64,000 bases of DNA from Malurus cyaneus samueli (taxonomy: Eukaryota > Chordata > Aves > Passeriformes > Maluridae): NCBI GenBank assembly GCA_009741485.1, contig CM019215.1, forward strand, positions 74,033,735 to 74,097,734, written 5' to 3'. Shown here one piece after another: positions 39,122-49,967 of this stretch (within the stretch, counting starts at the first letter, position 1; each line of letters begins with the position of its first letter). The position numbers and the translations under genes were made by a program. Below the pieces are notes generated by a model. It did no database searches. It was not told where the DNA came from and saw only the letters and a program-made list of their open reading frames with translations.

Positions 39122-39747
39122 AGGTATAACTTTTCCTGGAACTTTGTCCATACCCAGGGCCTTGGAAAGAAAATGTCTGTGTTGTAGCCAGCTGTCCTAG
39201 CTAACTCCTTTTCCTACTCTTCTCTAAGGGCACATTGCTGTATTTGAAATCTGTCTGCCAAATTCACAAGTCTCTCCTTGAATCAGCCTGCACTGTTCCT
39301 TCTGTAGAAGCCTCTTTGCACTGTTGACTGTAGCTGCTACAACCAATTAGTTCCCACTTTCCCCAGTCTCTGTAAAAGGAGTCCTTACTTGGCATGCATG
39401 AGGTTGATGGGATCGTGGCAAAAATGTGAAGTCTATACCCACACTGCACTCAGTAAAATTTATAATATCTGTGCAACACTTTCTGAAGAGATGCTACGTC
39501 ACTGATGTTTTGGCACTCTGTGTAAATGCTTTTTGCACACATTGTTATGCATCTAATGTTTACAAAAGCGACAATTGCTTTTTATTTTTCTCAGCTATAC
39601 TGACTTTTCAGAGCTTGAACACAGTTCAGTCTATTTCTTGCCTTAGTTTTGCTAAAAACATCAGTGGTGACAGCAGATCAACATGAAGGATCTTTTTTAT
39701 TTGTCAGATAATAATCTGAAGTTTGATTGATATTTGCAAAAATTTTC

Positions 39748-39767
39748 TTTTTTTTTTTTTTTTTTTT
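39748..39767. repeat. Poly(T) tract, 20 bases
   Basis: Uninterrupted T run in intronic sequence. Confidence 0.9.
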
Positions 39768-42028
39768 CTGAAGAGCTTAGTATAATATTCAAAAAGATTC
39801 ATTCCCAATACCACAGTGGAAGGTGTGGGTGAATAGAGTCATGTCTTAAGCATGGAAAATGGTTCAATCTTGAAAAGCCCCTACCGGGATCTGGACATTG
39901 AGTGTCCCATGTTAGTGTGCATTGCTGGAGTAATGGAAATACAACATTGTTTCTTTCTCTGCTTCTGAAATCAGAGACTGCACATTCTTGTCAGTGCCAG
40001 AAGGAATGGAGACTAGATCTTGGCTTAAATCTTATATATTTAAAGGGGTTTTGTTCCCAAATGTATGTATTAATTGGGAAACAAACTGGGGAGAAAAAAT
40101 CCTTTGAAATAAACCAGATTCCTAATGGAATAAGAAAACTCCCTCTAGTGTGTTTTCTCCCTCTGCGTCAGCTTCTATGGTTCTGTTTCTGGCATGCATC
40201 TTTTGAGATTTCTTTAAAGATTGTTAAGAAATTTTCTCTTACATCAACAAACAAACTTCAGAGCTTGATCAAAGCTTCAATAAAAGGCATCTTACACAGA
40301 AGATTGGAGGCAAAGGGGCAAAAGAGGTTGTAGGGAGGGAAGTGCAGGACTGCTTTCTAATTTGCTTTTGCTTTGTAAGATCACCAAAATTTGAAGCTGC
40401 ATTTCAGGTTTTTAAACAACTGAGTTTACAAGAGATGTGCTTGTACAGGGCACGTGTGTGTGTAAAGATGTGTACTGAGAACTGTAATCAGCAAATTCAT
40501 TTGTACTTGCAGGGTTGTGTTTATTAATGTTACACTGCATTAAGTTGCTGTTTCTCAGACTGCCCCAGCCTGCTGGCAAGCACTCAGTAAACTGTGAAGA
40601 ACAAAATTCGAAGGAAACTCTCAGTGGTTGAGATAGTGCTGTAGGAAGCCCCTCCCAGCAACATTAGAAAAGTCTGGAAAATGTACAGTAGACCAAGTGT
40701 TTTGCTGAAGCTTTAAATGCTAGCAGAAAGCTTTCCAAGTTTTTCCTGGCAATAAGGCTCCTGGACTCACCTGCTATTTTTTTTTTTTTTGTTTCCCCTC
40801 AGGGGTGCACAGTGAACAGTAAGCAGGAATACCTCTGTACGGAGTTCAGCTGAGCTACCAGCAGAATTCCTGTCTGACAGCATATTGCATTACGGGCCCA
40901 GCAGACCAGCAATGTGCTCACAACTCTCTTGTTTAAACACAATGACAACACTTCACTCCTTTTTCGCAATGCTTTGTGGTGGGGAGACAGGGTGCATGTG
41001 TATGTATGTGTGTGTGCCTGTCTGGAAGTCCATGCCCCATGGATGGAGGGAGCAGGTTTTACATGGTGCACCTTCAGGACTGAAGGTAAAAGAAATACAC
41101 ATCTGGAACTGCTCTACTAATGAGAGAATTAATAGAACACAAAGAAAGCACGAAGCATGCCCATAAAACAGAAGGTCAGGCCTTTTTTAGCTCAAGGTCT
41201 GAGTGGAAAAACCATATTAGTAATTCATTATGCACCCAGAATGTCTAAGGTATTGATTATTCACAGTGCCCAGGAGTGATGAAGGAATGCCACTTCTGAT
41301 CCAAAAGGAGTGGAGATTAGCCGTATTAACGTGGTGCATGGCTCAGCAGGGGAAGGGGGGGAGAATCATGCAATATGAAAAGCTTTTTTATGCTTAAGTA
41401 GAAATGGAGACTGGGAAAGACTGTAACCCTACAGAAATTTTAAGGTGTTTTCAACGAAAACTGACTAAAAATGTTTGTTTTCCAAATATGCTGTGTCTTA
41501 CAGAAGGTAGTCATTCCCACAGGACAAAAAATTGTTTAAAGCAGATGTTATTAATTTAAACTTTTTGCTTTTGACTTTAATTCTATTTTGTGGAATAGAA
41601 ACAAAAAACAGTTTGCTCTGTGGTTTTTGTTTGTATCATTTTGTTTTCTTTTTTGTTCTGGTTTATGTAAAACAAACAAAGAGCAATCAACCAACCAAAA
41701 AGCCCAAAGCAAAGAAAGAAGTAAAAAGAAAGGAAAAGAACTGACAATATCAAATACACATAATAGTACAATATACATCCAGCATTTTGGAATAAGTGTA
41801 TATTCTTTTATATTAGAAACATTCTTGTATTAAAATCTCAAAAAAAAGAGCAAAGAGTAAAGGCTCTGAGTTTGCCGCATCTTCTGCACATGTTTAACTT
41901 CAGGCACTGTCACTGGTTTTGGTGATAATGTGAGGGAGGTCAAACATATGGTAAATCCTTGCAAAAATTAATCTCGGGGACTGTTGCCTAAGAGGCCTGT
42001 GGAGTCCGTGCTTGTCTGCAGGAGCCTG

Positions 42029-42050
42029 GCTGCTGCTGCTGCTGCTGCTG
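42029..42050. repeat. (GCT)7 microsatellite
   Basis: Seven perfect GCT units plus one G, intronic, about 140 bases upstream of the palindrome at 42189. Confidence 0.9.
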
Positions 42051-42188
42051 TTGTGGGTTTTTCCTCTCCAGCTGTAAATCTCATTTTTAAAATACCAGCA
42101 TATACCAGACGCATACCAAATAACACTCCTCGATGCAATTATTTGCAATAGCTGCCAGGGGGGTATTAGGAGGTCTCAAAGGGAGCAG

Positions 42189-42219
42189 GGTTTTTGGTCT
42201 GCTCAGCAGACCAAAAACC
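42189..42219. repeat. Perfect 15-bp-arm palindrome, 1-base spacer
   Basis: Left arm GGTTTTTGGTCTGCT (42189-42203), spacer C (42204), right arm AGCAGACCAAAAACC (42205-42219), an exact reverse complement of the left arm. Confidence 0.95.
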
Positions 42220-43437
42220 TACTCAGCATGGAGATACTGTTCTGCTCATAAATACACAAATCACTGTGTTAGGACCGCATAGCCATAGCACGGACTCAGA
42301 AGCCTTTGGGAAAATGTTCTTTCCTTTCATTTGCTGAAATAGTGAGTTTCTAAGTAAAACAAGATGCAGAAGATGAAGAGGGAAGGAGCTGGGTTGTATA
42401 GGTTTTTCCCCCATGGTGTGAAATGATGGTTTTGATCTCTCTGCAACTCAACTAGGTGATCTTGAGCAAGCCACTGGATTTTGTGTCTTGGGTTCTGCAG
42501 CTGAATATTTGTCTCTCTTTCCCTTGCAGGCACACTGTGAAAATACAGATCTGTGGCTCTTATTGTTGTCAGTAGTGAGAACAAAGCAGGCCTGTGCTGA
42601 GCTAAGAAAAAGCTTGATGGGGAAGGTTATATGTAATGATCAAATTCATAAAAAATGCATTTATTTTATTTTTAAAACTCTGCCTAAATCCAGGAATGGG
42701 CATGTTTGTTGAATGCATTTCTGGCTGTATCTTCCTCAGCCCTTGTCTGTGCTGCCACAGTCACAGAGATTCAGAGGCAGCTTTGCTCACTTCCCTGAAA
42801 TGCCTGGACATTGATATGACAGCAGGAGATGTGGTGTGGACAAAAGCTTGGTGCTCTGAAACCAGTCTGTCTGTGAAACTTGTTTTTCTACTGGTCACTA
42901 AATTGTGGTTACTGTGTTCATTTCTGGGTGGTGCTTTGCTTTATAAAGCATTTCTGCTGAGATCAGTACTGAGATGGAGGGATTGTGCAGCAGGATGCAT
43001 CTCTCCTACACTGGATGTACCTTGTGCAGCATACTACTAAAATATCCTTAGAGTCTCTAAATGTATTACCTGTGGCATTTGCTTGACTATCAAAATTATA
43101 TCTCATTGTCTTCCAGTCTTTTGCTTGGCTTGCTTGGAGAAACTGGGAATAGGAGTGGAAATGACTTCTAGGCAGCAATGTCAGCACAAAGGGAAAATGG
43201 TTGAAATGATCTTACAGCAAGAGTAACCTTTCTTAGTAGCAAAATATCTTGATTTTTGTGCCTGATTTTTTGCCGCTAAAATGAGGTTAAGTAGGTAAAG
43301 AAGTAGCAAATTGTTTTGGGGACGGGAGTTGACTGCTTCCAGTGTGACCATTAGCCCTAGCAATAAGTGTGTAAATATTGTATAACAATTCTCCAACAAG
43401 TTTCCAGGCATGCTGTTTCTTCATCACTTTTCTGGGC

Positions 43438-43454
43438 TTTTTTTTTTTTTTTTT
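43438..43454. repeat. Poly(T) tract, 17 bases
   Basis: Uninterrupted T run about 650 bases upstream of the exon 3 acceptor. Confidence 0.9.
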
Positions 43455-44101
43455 AATCCAACAGAAGTTCACTTTAGTCCATTGGAAAGCAGTGGTTTCT
43501 GTGTGCACATGAAGAAGAAGTAGTCACTGGGCTCCTGGCTGAACTTCTGAGTTCCAGTTTGCATGACTGAAAAACTGACTTTTCTAACGACACAATGAAA
43601 ATAAGTGTATGGAGTTGTGCTTTTCTCATTTGCCCAGATCTGGTACAAGAAGCAGCATTTGCCTTGTGAGCTCTTTCTTGGCCTCCTGCTGAATGGCTGA
43701 AGGAGCTGAGAGGTGAAGGACCACAGTATTCTCTGCCCCTAAGAGCTCACAGCTGTGCCAAGCTTATGGACCGTTACCCTCTGCCAAAAGAAAGCCTGTG
43801 ACTCCAACATACTCATTTCTTGCACTGTGTAATTAAGACAATAAAGAATTAAGTCCTTGGATTTAAAAAAAATCCTTCCACTACTGTCTCTTCTTCAGGG
43901 CTCAGAACTTCAGCCTCCCCTTTGCTAATGGGCTTTTGAAATACATTTTCTCACTCTCACTGGTAAAAGTGACTGCTTAACCCCCAAGAAACCCCGAAAT
44001 CCATCACATGCCATTAACAGATGGGCTGGCAGGGTGCTGTACGGTGCAGAGAGCTCTGTGTCTGTCCAAGGCGTATTGAAATCGTGCCTTCTGTCTTCCA
44101 G

Positions 44102-44713
44102 ATTCCGACCTGAGCATGCGGACGCTCAGCACGCCCAGTCCAGCGTTAATATTCCCACCGAGCTCCCCCGGCTTCCAAAATGGCAGAGGCTCGTCGACGT
44201 CTTCATCCTCGGTCACGGGGGAAACTGTGGCCATGGTCCACTCGCCACCTCCGACGCGCCTCACGCACCCTCTCATCCGGCTGGCGTCCAAGCACCCCAA
44301 GGAGCAGGCGCACATCGAGCGGCTGCCTGACCACTCCATGATCCACATCTTCTCCTTCCTGCCCACCAACCAGCTGTGCCGCTGCGCCCGCGTGTGCCGC
44401 CGCTGGTACAACCTGGCCTGGGACCCGCGCCTCTGGAGGACTATTCGCCTGACCGGCGAGACCATCAACGTGGACAGGGCTCTCAAGGTGCTGACCCGGA
44501 GGCTTTGCCAGGACACTCCCAACGTGTGTCTCATGTTGGAGACGGTAATTGTTAGTGGCTGCAGGCGGCTCACGGACAGAGGACTCTACACCATCGCCCA
44601 GTGCTGCCCAGAGCTCAGGAGGCTGGAGGTGTCCGGCTGCTACAACATCTCCAACGAGGCAGTCTTTGATGTCGTGTCACTGTGCCCAAACCTGGAACAC
44701 CTGGATGTGTCAG
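44102..44713 (+). CDS. FBXL7: FBXL7 coding exon 3 (F-box exon)
   Basis: FBXL7 is the substrate-recognition subunit of an SCF (SKP1-CUL1-RBX1) ubiquitin ligase; family work links it to degradation of Aurora A and survivin. The acceptor AG is at 44100-44101 after a pyrimidine-rich tract, and the donor GT at 44714 (TCAG then GTAACA). The exon opens with the last two bases of an Asp codon and ends with the first base of a Gly codon, so it covers residues 43 to 247 on human numbering. A Ser-rich stretch lies at about residues 73-79. The F-box is at about 111-157, with its LPDHSM start, SFLPTNQLCRCARVC core and RRWYNLAWDP end. The first cysteine-containing leucine-rich repeats start at about 185 (VSGCRRLTDRGL, VSGCYNISNEAV). 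There are no frameshifts or internal stops. Differences from my memory of the human protein cluster in the linker before the F-box. An in-frame ATG at 44116 (Met48) could start a shorter form. Confidence 0.97.
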
Positions 44714-46997
44714 GTAACAGGGAATGTTCCCATGCAGATGCCTCTGATGCTTGCCTAACCCCGCACACCGCACACTTTCTGTGCTGTCTTTTGAAGTAGG
44801 AATGTGAGACAGGCACTGCTAGAATTCCAGTGTCCCTGATGCCAGCAGCCCCTCTGGAATTGCCTCTTCCAAAAGAAGTGAACTGGCAGAGATGGCCTGT
44901 TCAAATGGCACAAGGAATCCTTACAGATTTTTGTACAAGGGCCCACATTGCAGCCAGTGCTACATCACATGGTGAAGGCTACTTACTTCAGCCAAAATTG
45001 TTTCATCTTTTTCATACACATATATGTGGAGATTATATATAGGTAATGAATACATTTGTTATCTGATAAGTGACTTGAGGAGTTTATAATAGGTCCAAGG
45101 CTTTTTTTCTGGGCATTAATATTAGTTGTCATTCCTAGCTGAATTTCAAGGCCCCCTTGTTTCCATTGCTATTTTAACAAGACTTGGCCAGCTTCAACTT
45201 TTTTTTTTCTTTTTTTCTTTTAAGCTGCCATTGCAGCTGTTTAGATCAGCAGAAATGTTTTAGGCAATTTTCTTCAAGCCTGCTCTGGGGAAACAAGATG
45301 TTTTTTCCCAAGGTCAGCTGCACAGAATTTCCTCTCTGCAAATAGGTTGCCACTTAATGGAGAGGAAGCAGCCAAGCAGAACACTGAAATAAATTTGCTG
45401 CTCAACATTTACTTTGTGATCCCATTTGTTATCAGTCTAATGCCATCATAAATCAGCTGAACCAGATTTGCCATTACAGACGTACCAGGCTCAAAAAATG
45501 GGGATTAAACAACAGGGGATAGAAAGTGATGCTACTGAAGTCACTGGTACCAGATAAACTGCTTTTTCCAAGGCTTCCTATCTGGTGTACACTGATTTGA
45601 TTTCATTTCTGTGCCTTTTAATTTTTTAAAATGATGTATCCAACTCTCTCCCCCCATTCCTAGGATGGCAGGATGTCATGGAAGGCATCGAAATAAACAC
45701 CTGCAAATCAGAATTATGCACTTTTTGGTATTGCTTTCTGAAACCAGCAGGTGATAAGGAGTCTCCATGGGACTCCTCAGGAATCTATTCACAGTGACTC
45801 TGTTAATGAATTATTTGTTGGTACAGATTAATGGACATTAGTTCTGGATTGCTAATCACACATTCAGGTTGAAGCATCTCCAGTGCCAGGAGCAAATGTA
45901 TTTACCTGTTTGATTTAGACCTAGAGCTTTGAAACTCACACCCTGAGTGCACCTGGGGGCTTGTAGGTGGCTGAAAATGCTTTGGTCCACAGCTCTTACT
46001 TAGGGATGTGCTGTAGACCAAAGGCGGCTTTTTCGAGAGCAGGCCAAAGAAAAAGATGATACCAGGTCTTGAAATAGGTTCTTTTGGGACTTGTCTTCAT
46101 TCATGGTTTTCCCAAGCCTCTTACTCTCAGACCCAGAAGACAGTGTTCATCCCTAAGAGCTCATCAGTTTGCTACAAAGTGTGAAGGGGGCAAATAAAAT
46201 GTGTCTCCTTTGAACTTTTTCTCATCGATTGGATAAGAAAGTAGTTTTAATTTCTTTTTCTTTTCCTAAGTTGTTCTTTCTACTTGGAGCATGTGAGGGA
46301 AAAGTCCTGCTTTTGAACATGCACAGAATTCAGGGGGTGTGATTTCACATACAGCTTTTGCTACATGTGCCTGCACATGAATCGAGGATAACTGATCTCT
46401 AGGCTCTTGTTCTGAGTTCTCTTTTTTCATTCTGATGTGGGTTATTTTGGAGGATGTTTTGGAAAGAGGATTCCATTGTCCCCTGCTTCTGTCTGTAGTT
46501 CTGAGGACCAAGCTTGCGCCTACAGGCTCAAGCAATTCTGAGAACTGAAGTGTTTTGCTGGTGTGGTTCCATACTGAGCAGAGATGGGGCTGTGTGCTGT
46601 GGTGGGGGTGATGCTAGTTGCTAGCTAATTAAATCCCAGCTCACAGTTGTACATCTAGTTGAATCCTTTTCCCCCTTGGATGGCTACTTGGCAGCAAAGA
46701 TGTACCAAAATATTTAATGTCAAAACCAGATGTTTGTATTAACTTCAGCAGCTTTCCACAGTGTAAGTTCTGTCACTGTCAGCACCCGCTTTGTGGGCAG
46801 GTCTGAGACATTGCTTCAAGTTGGTTGAGCTTGGCTGCAGGCTGTTATCTAACACTCTGGCCAATGTGTTTTTCAGTCTGTTTGGACATTTTTCCTCCCT
46901 TTTAAAAACTAGTTGTGCCTTATGGAAACTCCTGTCACTAGAGCTTTATTTTTATGTTTAGTATTATTTAGGACAGAAAAATTATTGTGGACCCAGG

Positions 46998-47034
46998 AAC
47001 CTGTCATTTTGCCCAAAAAACCTGTCATTTTGCC
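46998..47034. repeat. 21-bp-period direct duplication
   Basis: AACCTGTCATTTTGCC occurs at 46998-47013 and 47019-47034 inside the intron between exons 3 and 4. Confidence 0.85.
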
Positions 47035-47554
47035 TGTTCTATATCAGCATAAACTCTTTATTTCTGGTGAAACCATTCTGAATATTCTTCCCATGAAATG
47101 TTTTAGAGTGTAGCCAAAGTAACTAGACAAGGCAATGCTGAGCTTGTCAAAACGATGATGGCACACTGATGTATGCGACTCCAGCCCTGCTGTGAGATAT
47201 TTGAACAATCACTTTCTAATTATGGTCATTAAAGCTTCTTGGACTCTCAGCACACAGAAAGTTCTCCTTGGTCTCATGGGTGCATCATTCTCACTAAGCC
47301 AGATTTAAAATTGAATTCTGGTCAGAATTTAAAATATCCAGACTGACTTCTTAATCCAGCAACCTCCTTGGCCAAATGCAACAGTGACAGCTGCATCAGG
47401 TGCAGCAGAACTCCACTGAGTTGCCGCTTCTTCTGTGGAACTCTTTCATGCATTTTGTATCACCTATGTCAAAGAATATTTTAGAGGTGAATTTTTTACA
47501 CCATAAGTGTTGCTTCCCCTTAGAAAAAATCCTTTGTGTTACAGAGTTTATATA

Positions 47555-47572
47555 TTATATATATATATATAT
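47555..47572. repeat. (AT)9 microsatellite
   Basis: Perfect AT dinucleotide run in the intron between exons 3 and 4. Confidence 0.85.
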
Positions 47573-49230
47573 TACTTCTCTGAAGCAAAAGTATTTCCAG
47601 AGATTGCTCCAGAGCATGGGTAGATCTGAAACACAGTCTGAAGAGAAAATAGCAGTCAGTTTTAAGAAGATTTTTGTTGGACAGAGAGTTTTACTTCAAG
47701 GTCTTGCTTCTGCATAACCTGTGGGTAGTTTGCCCATTTAATTGTGTGAGTCCTAAGGTAAAATTAGCATCTGTTCCACTAAGTTTGAAACCCAAACTAA
47801 GGATCCAACCTAAATTCAAATGATGAATGTAGATATCTCATTGCAGGTGACAAACTGTTTCAAGTCCATATCCCATGCTTCTTACAGCGTTTGTGTGAGT
47901 CCCTGGGGTTATCTCAAGGGATTTTTTTTATTGTTTTGTTTTTGCTTTCAAGAACTGAAGCATATTCATACCTTGCACTAAGCCTGTGAGTGATAACCTG
48001 TTATATCAATTAGTATAGCTTTGGGTCATTTAAGTTTTTGAGGCAGCCTCCCTACATAATCATGCTCTTTACTTCCACACTACAGGATTTCTGCAGGATT
48101 TCTGAGTCATAGAGCTCTAAGGTCATCACTTTTTATGAGTCACTTCATACTGCTTGGCCAGTGTTCCAGCAATGCAGAAAAGGTTTTTTTATTTCTACCT
48201 GGGGGCACCTCTTTGGGCAAAACCTGCAGAAGTTCTCTTGAAACTATTTGGCCTTGATCACTAACAGGTAGACTCTCCTTTCTTGCAGCTGTTTCTAGCT
48301 ATGCTAATGTAAAGTGCCCAGCTGAGCTTGGCACAGCTTAAAAATTTCCCCAAGAAGCCTAAGACTGCCAGTTTGCAGTGCAGCAGAAACCACACTTCCC
48401 AAAAAAAGGCTTTTACTCTCCACTATGCACTGAGTGGAGGTTAGAAATGGGGAAAATCTGTGAGTGTTTTTCCCTTTGGTCTCATTCTTTGTTTTTGCTT
48501 CCAAGGTCTGGTATTTCTCCTCTAGTCTAGTTACCTCTATTCATGGCCAGACTTTCTCATTGGACACAGTCCTTCTCTTTGTCTGTGTCCTCACATGCCC
48601 TTACCAGTGTGCTGGCTCCTACCAATTCCCCCCATTCTCCTTTGGTCATCTGAATCTCCACCCTTCTGCAAGCACACAGTCGTGCCATAGTTTTGCATCC
48701 TTCCCACATTGCAGGCTTGGGGCTGGATTCACATCTGTTCTCCAAATGCTTTTGGGAGGGCAGGGAGAGAGCTGTGTTTTCTATAACAAGTTTGGATGGT
48801 GAAAGAGCCTCTGATGTTGGTTTGCAAATTCAGCCAGTCAGCAATGAGGCTGTCTTTGATCAAAAAAATGCATTGGTTGTCACGAAGTATCATTTTCTCT
48901 GACTGCCACTGGGATTATATTGCGGTAACAGATCACAGGCTGTCCCTAGATAGACCCAGGACCATCATTTTACATTTGGGATATGGACAGAATCGGTCTG
49001 CTGCTTTCCCAGTGCTCACAAAGCGACCTCACGGACTCAGTGGAGTTTATAATTTCTTCTGGTGTGGGGACTCAGTGCAGCACATCCAGATCAGTCAGGC
49101 AAGGTGATTTGCACTGGCAACAGGGAGATGCCTCTACCACATCCAGCACAGCATTGCACACCCCTTTCCTGGTCCTGCCGTGTGGTTTGTTATTACCGCT
49201 GGCTTAAACTGGCTGTGCTTTTCCCCTTAG

Positions 49231-49967
49231 GCTGCTCCAAAGTGACGTGCATCAGCCTGACCCGCGAAGCCTCCATCAAGCTGTCTCCCTTGCACGGGAA
49301 GCAAATCTCCATCCGCTACTTGGACATGACAGACTGCTTCGTCCTGGAGGACGAGGGGCTGCACACCATCGCCGCCCACTGCACGCAGCTGACCCACCTG
49401 TACCTGCGGCGCTGCGTGCGCATCACCGACGAGGGTCTGCGCTACCTGATGATTTACTGCCCGTCCGTCAAGGAGCTGAGCGTCAGCGACTGCCGCTTCG
49501 TCAGCGACTTCGGCATGCGCGAGATCGCCAAGCTGGAGGCGCGCCTGCGCTACCTGAGCATCGCGCACTGCGGCCGCATCACGGACGTGGGCATCCGCTA
49601 CATCGCCAAGTACTGCGGCAAGCTGCGCTACCTCAACGCGCGCGGCTGCGAGGGCATCACGGACCACGGCGTGGAGTACCTCGCCAAAAATTGCACAAAA
49701 CTCAAATCGCTGGACATCGGCAAGTGCCCCCTGGTCTCAGACACCGGCCTGGAGTTTCTGGCCCTCAACTGCTTCAACCTAAAGCGCCTGAGCCTGAAAT
49801 CCTGCGAGAGCATCACCGGGCAGGGCCTGCAGATCGTGGCTGCCAACTGTTTTGACCTGCAGATGTTGAACGTGCAGGACTGCGAGGTCTCTGTGGATGC
49901 TCTGCGATTCGTCAAACGACATTGCAAGCGCTGTATTATAGAGCACACCAACCCCGCTTTCTTCTGA
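49231..49967 (+). CDS. FBXL7: FBXL7 terminal coding exon 4 (LRR exon, with stop)
   Basis: This exon completes FBXL7 with the substrate-binding leucine-rich repeat arc. The acceptor is a strong pyrimidine tract ending TTAG at 49227-49230; the first two bases finish the Gly247 codon begun at 44713, keeping phase. It encodes residues 248-491 and ends at TGA 49965-49967 after the C-terminus EHTNPAFF. Repeats of about 26 residues with the cysteine-containing consensus recur, for example CVRITDEGLRYL, CGRITDVGIRYI, CEGITDHGVEYL, CPLVSDTGLEFL and CESITGQGLQIV. Together with exon 3 this fits the eleven or so repeats of the family. With exon 3 it totals 449 codons, which matches the human length if the missing upstream part is 42 codons. 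The first two thirds are very CpG-rich (about 39 CpG in 49381-49680) and the last third much less so. Open frames in other phases here (49247-49855 plus, 49227-49667 minus) are composition shadows. Confidence 0.98.

Larger units (their letters stand above)
37903..44101 (+). other. FBXL7: Large FBXL7 intron, last segment with exon 3 acceptor
   Basis: About 6.2 kb of non-coding sequence ending in the acceptor CTTCTGTCTTCCAG at 44088-44101. It contains a T/G-rich tract (39034-39121), T runs (39748-39767, 43438-43454), a GT-rich stretch (about 40994-41019), a (GCT)7 run (42029-42050) and the strong palindrome at 42189-42219. No additional exon was recognised. Confidence 0.75.
44714..49230 (+). 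other. FBXL7: FBXL7 intron between exons 3 and 4
   Basis: This 4517-base intron has a GTAACA donor and a TTTTCCCCTTAG acceptor. I see no recognisable CR1, SINE or LTR in it. It holds an AT dinucleotide run at 47555-47572, a 16-base direct repeat with 21-base period at 46998-47034, and T-rich tracts near 45201-45221. Its open frames are short and carry no family signature. A seven-residue match to exon 3 at 48840-48860 is treated as coincidence. Confidence 0.9.

Noticed and set aside
42029..42050. GCT repeat as a coding polyglutamine or polyalanine tract
   Set aside because: It lies in an intron; the minus-strand frame with a serine run there has no other support.
44714..49230. Intronic microRNA equivalent to one I recall in the mammalian FBXL7 intron
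   Set aside because: I could not recognise the mature sequence or a convincing long hairpin here.
49227..49855. Long open frames overlapping exon 4 in other phases (202 codons plus, 146 codons minus)
   Set aside because: They follow from the GC- and CpG-rich codon use of the true FBXL7 frame and have Ala/Arg/His-rich or Val/Ala/Asp-rich translations with no family signature.
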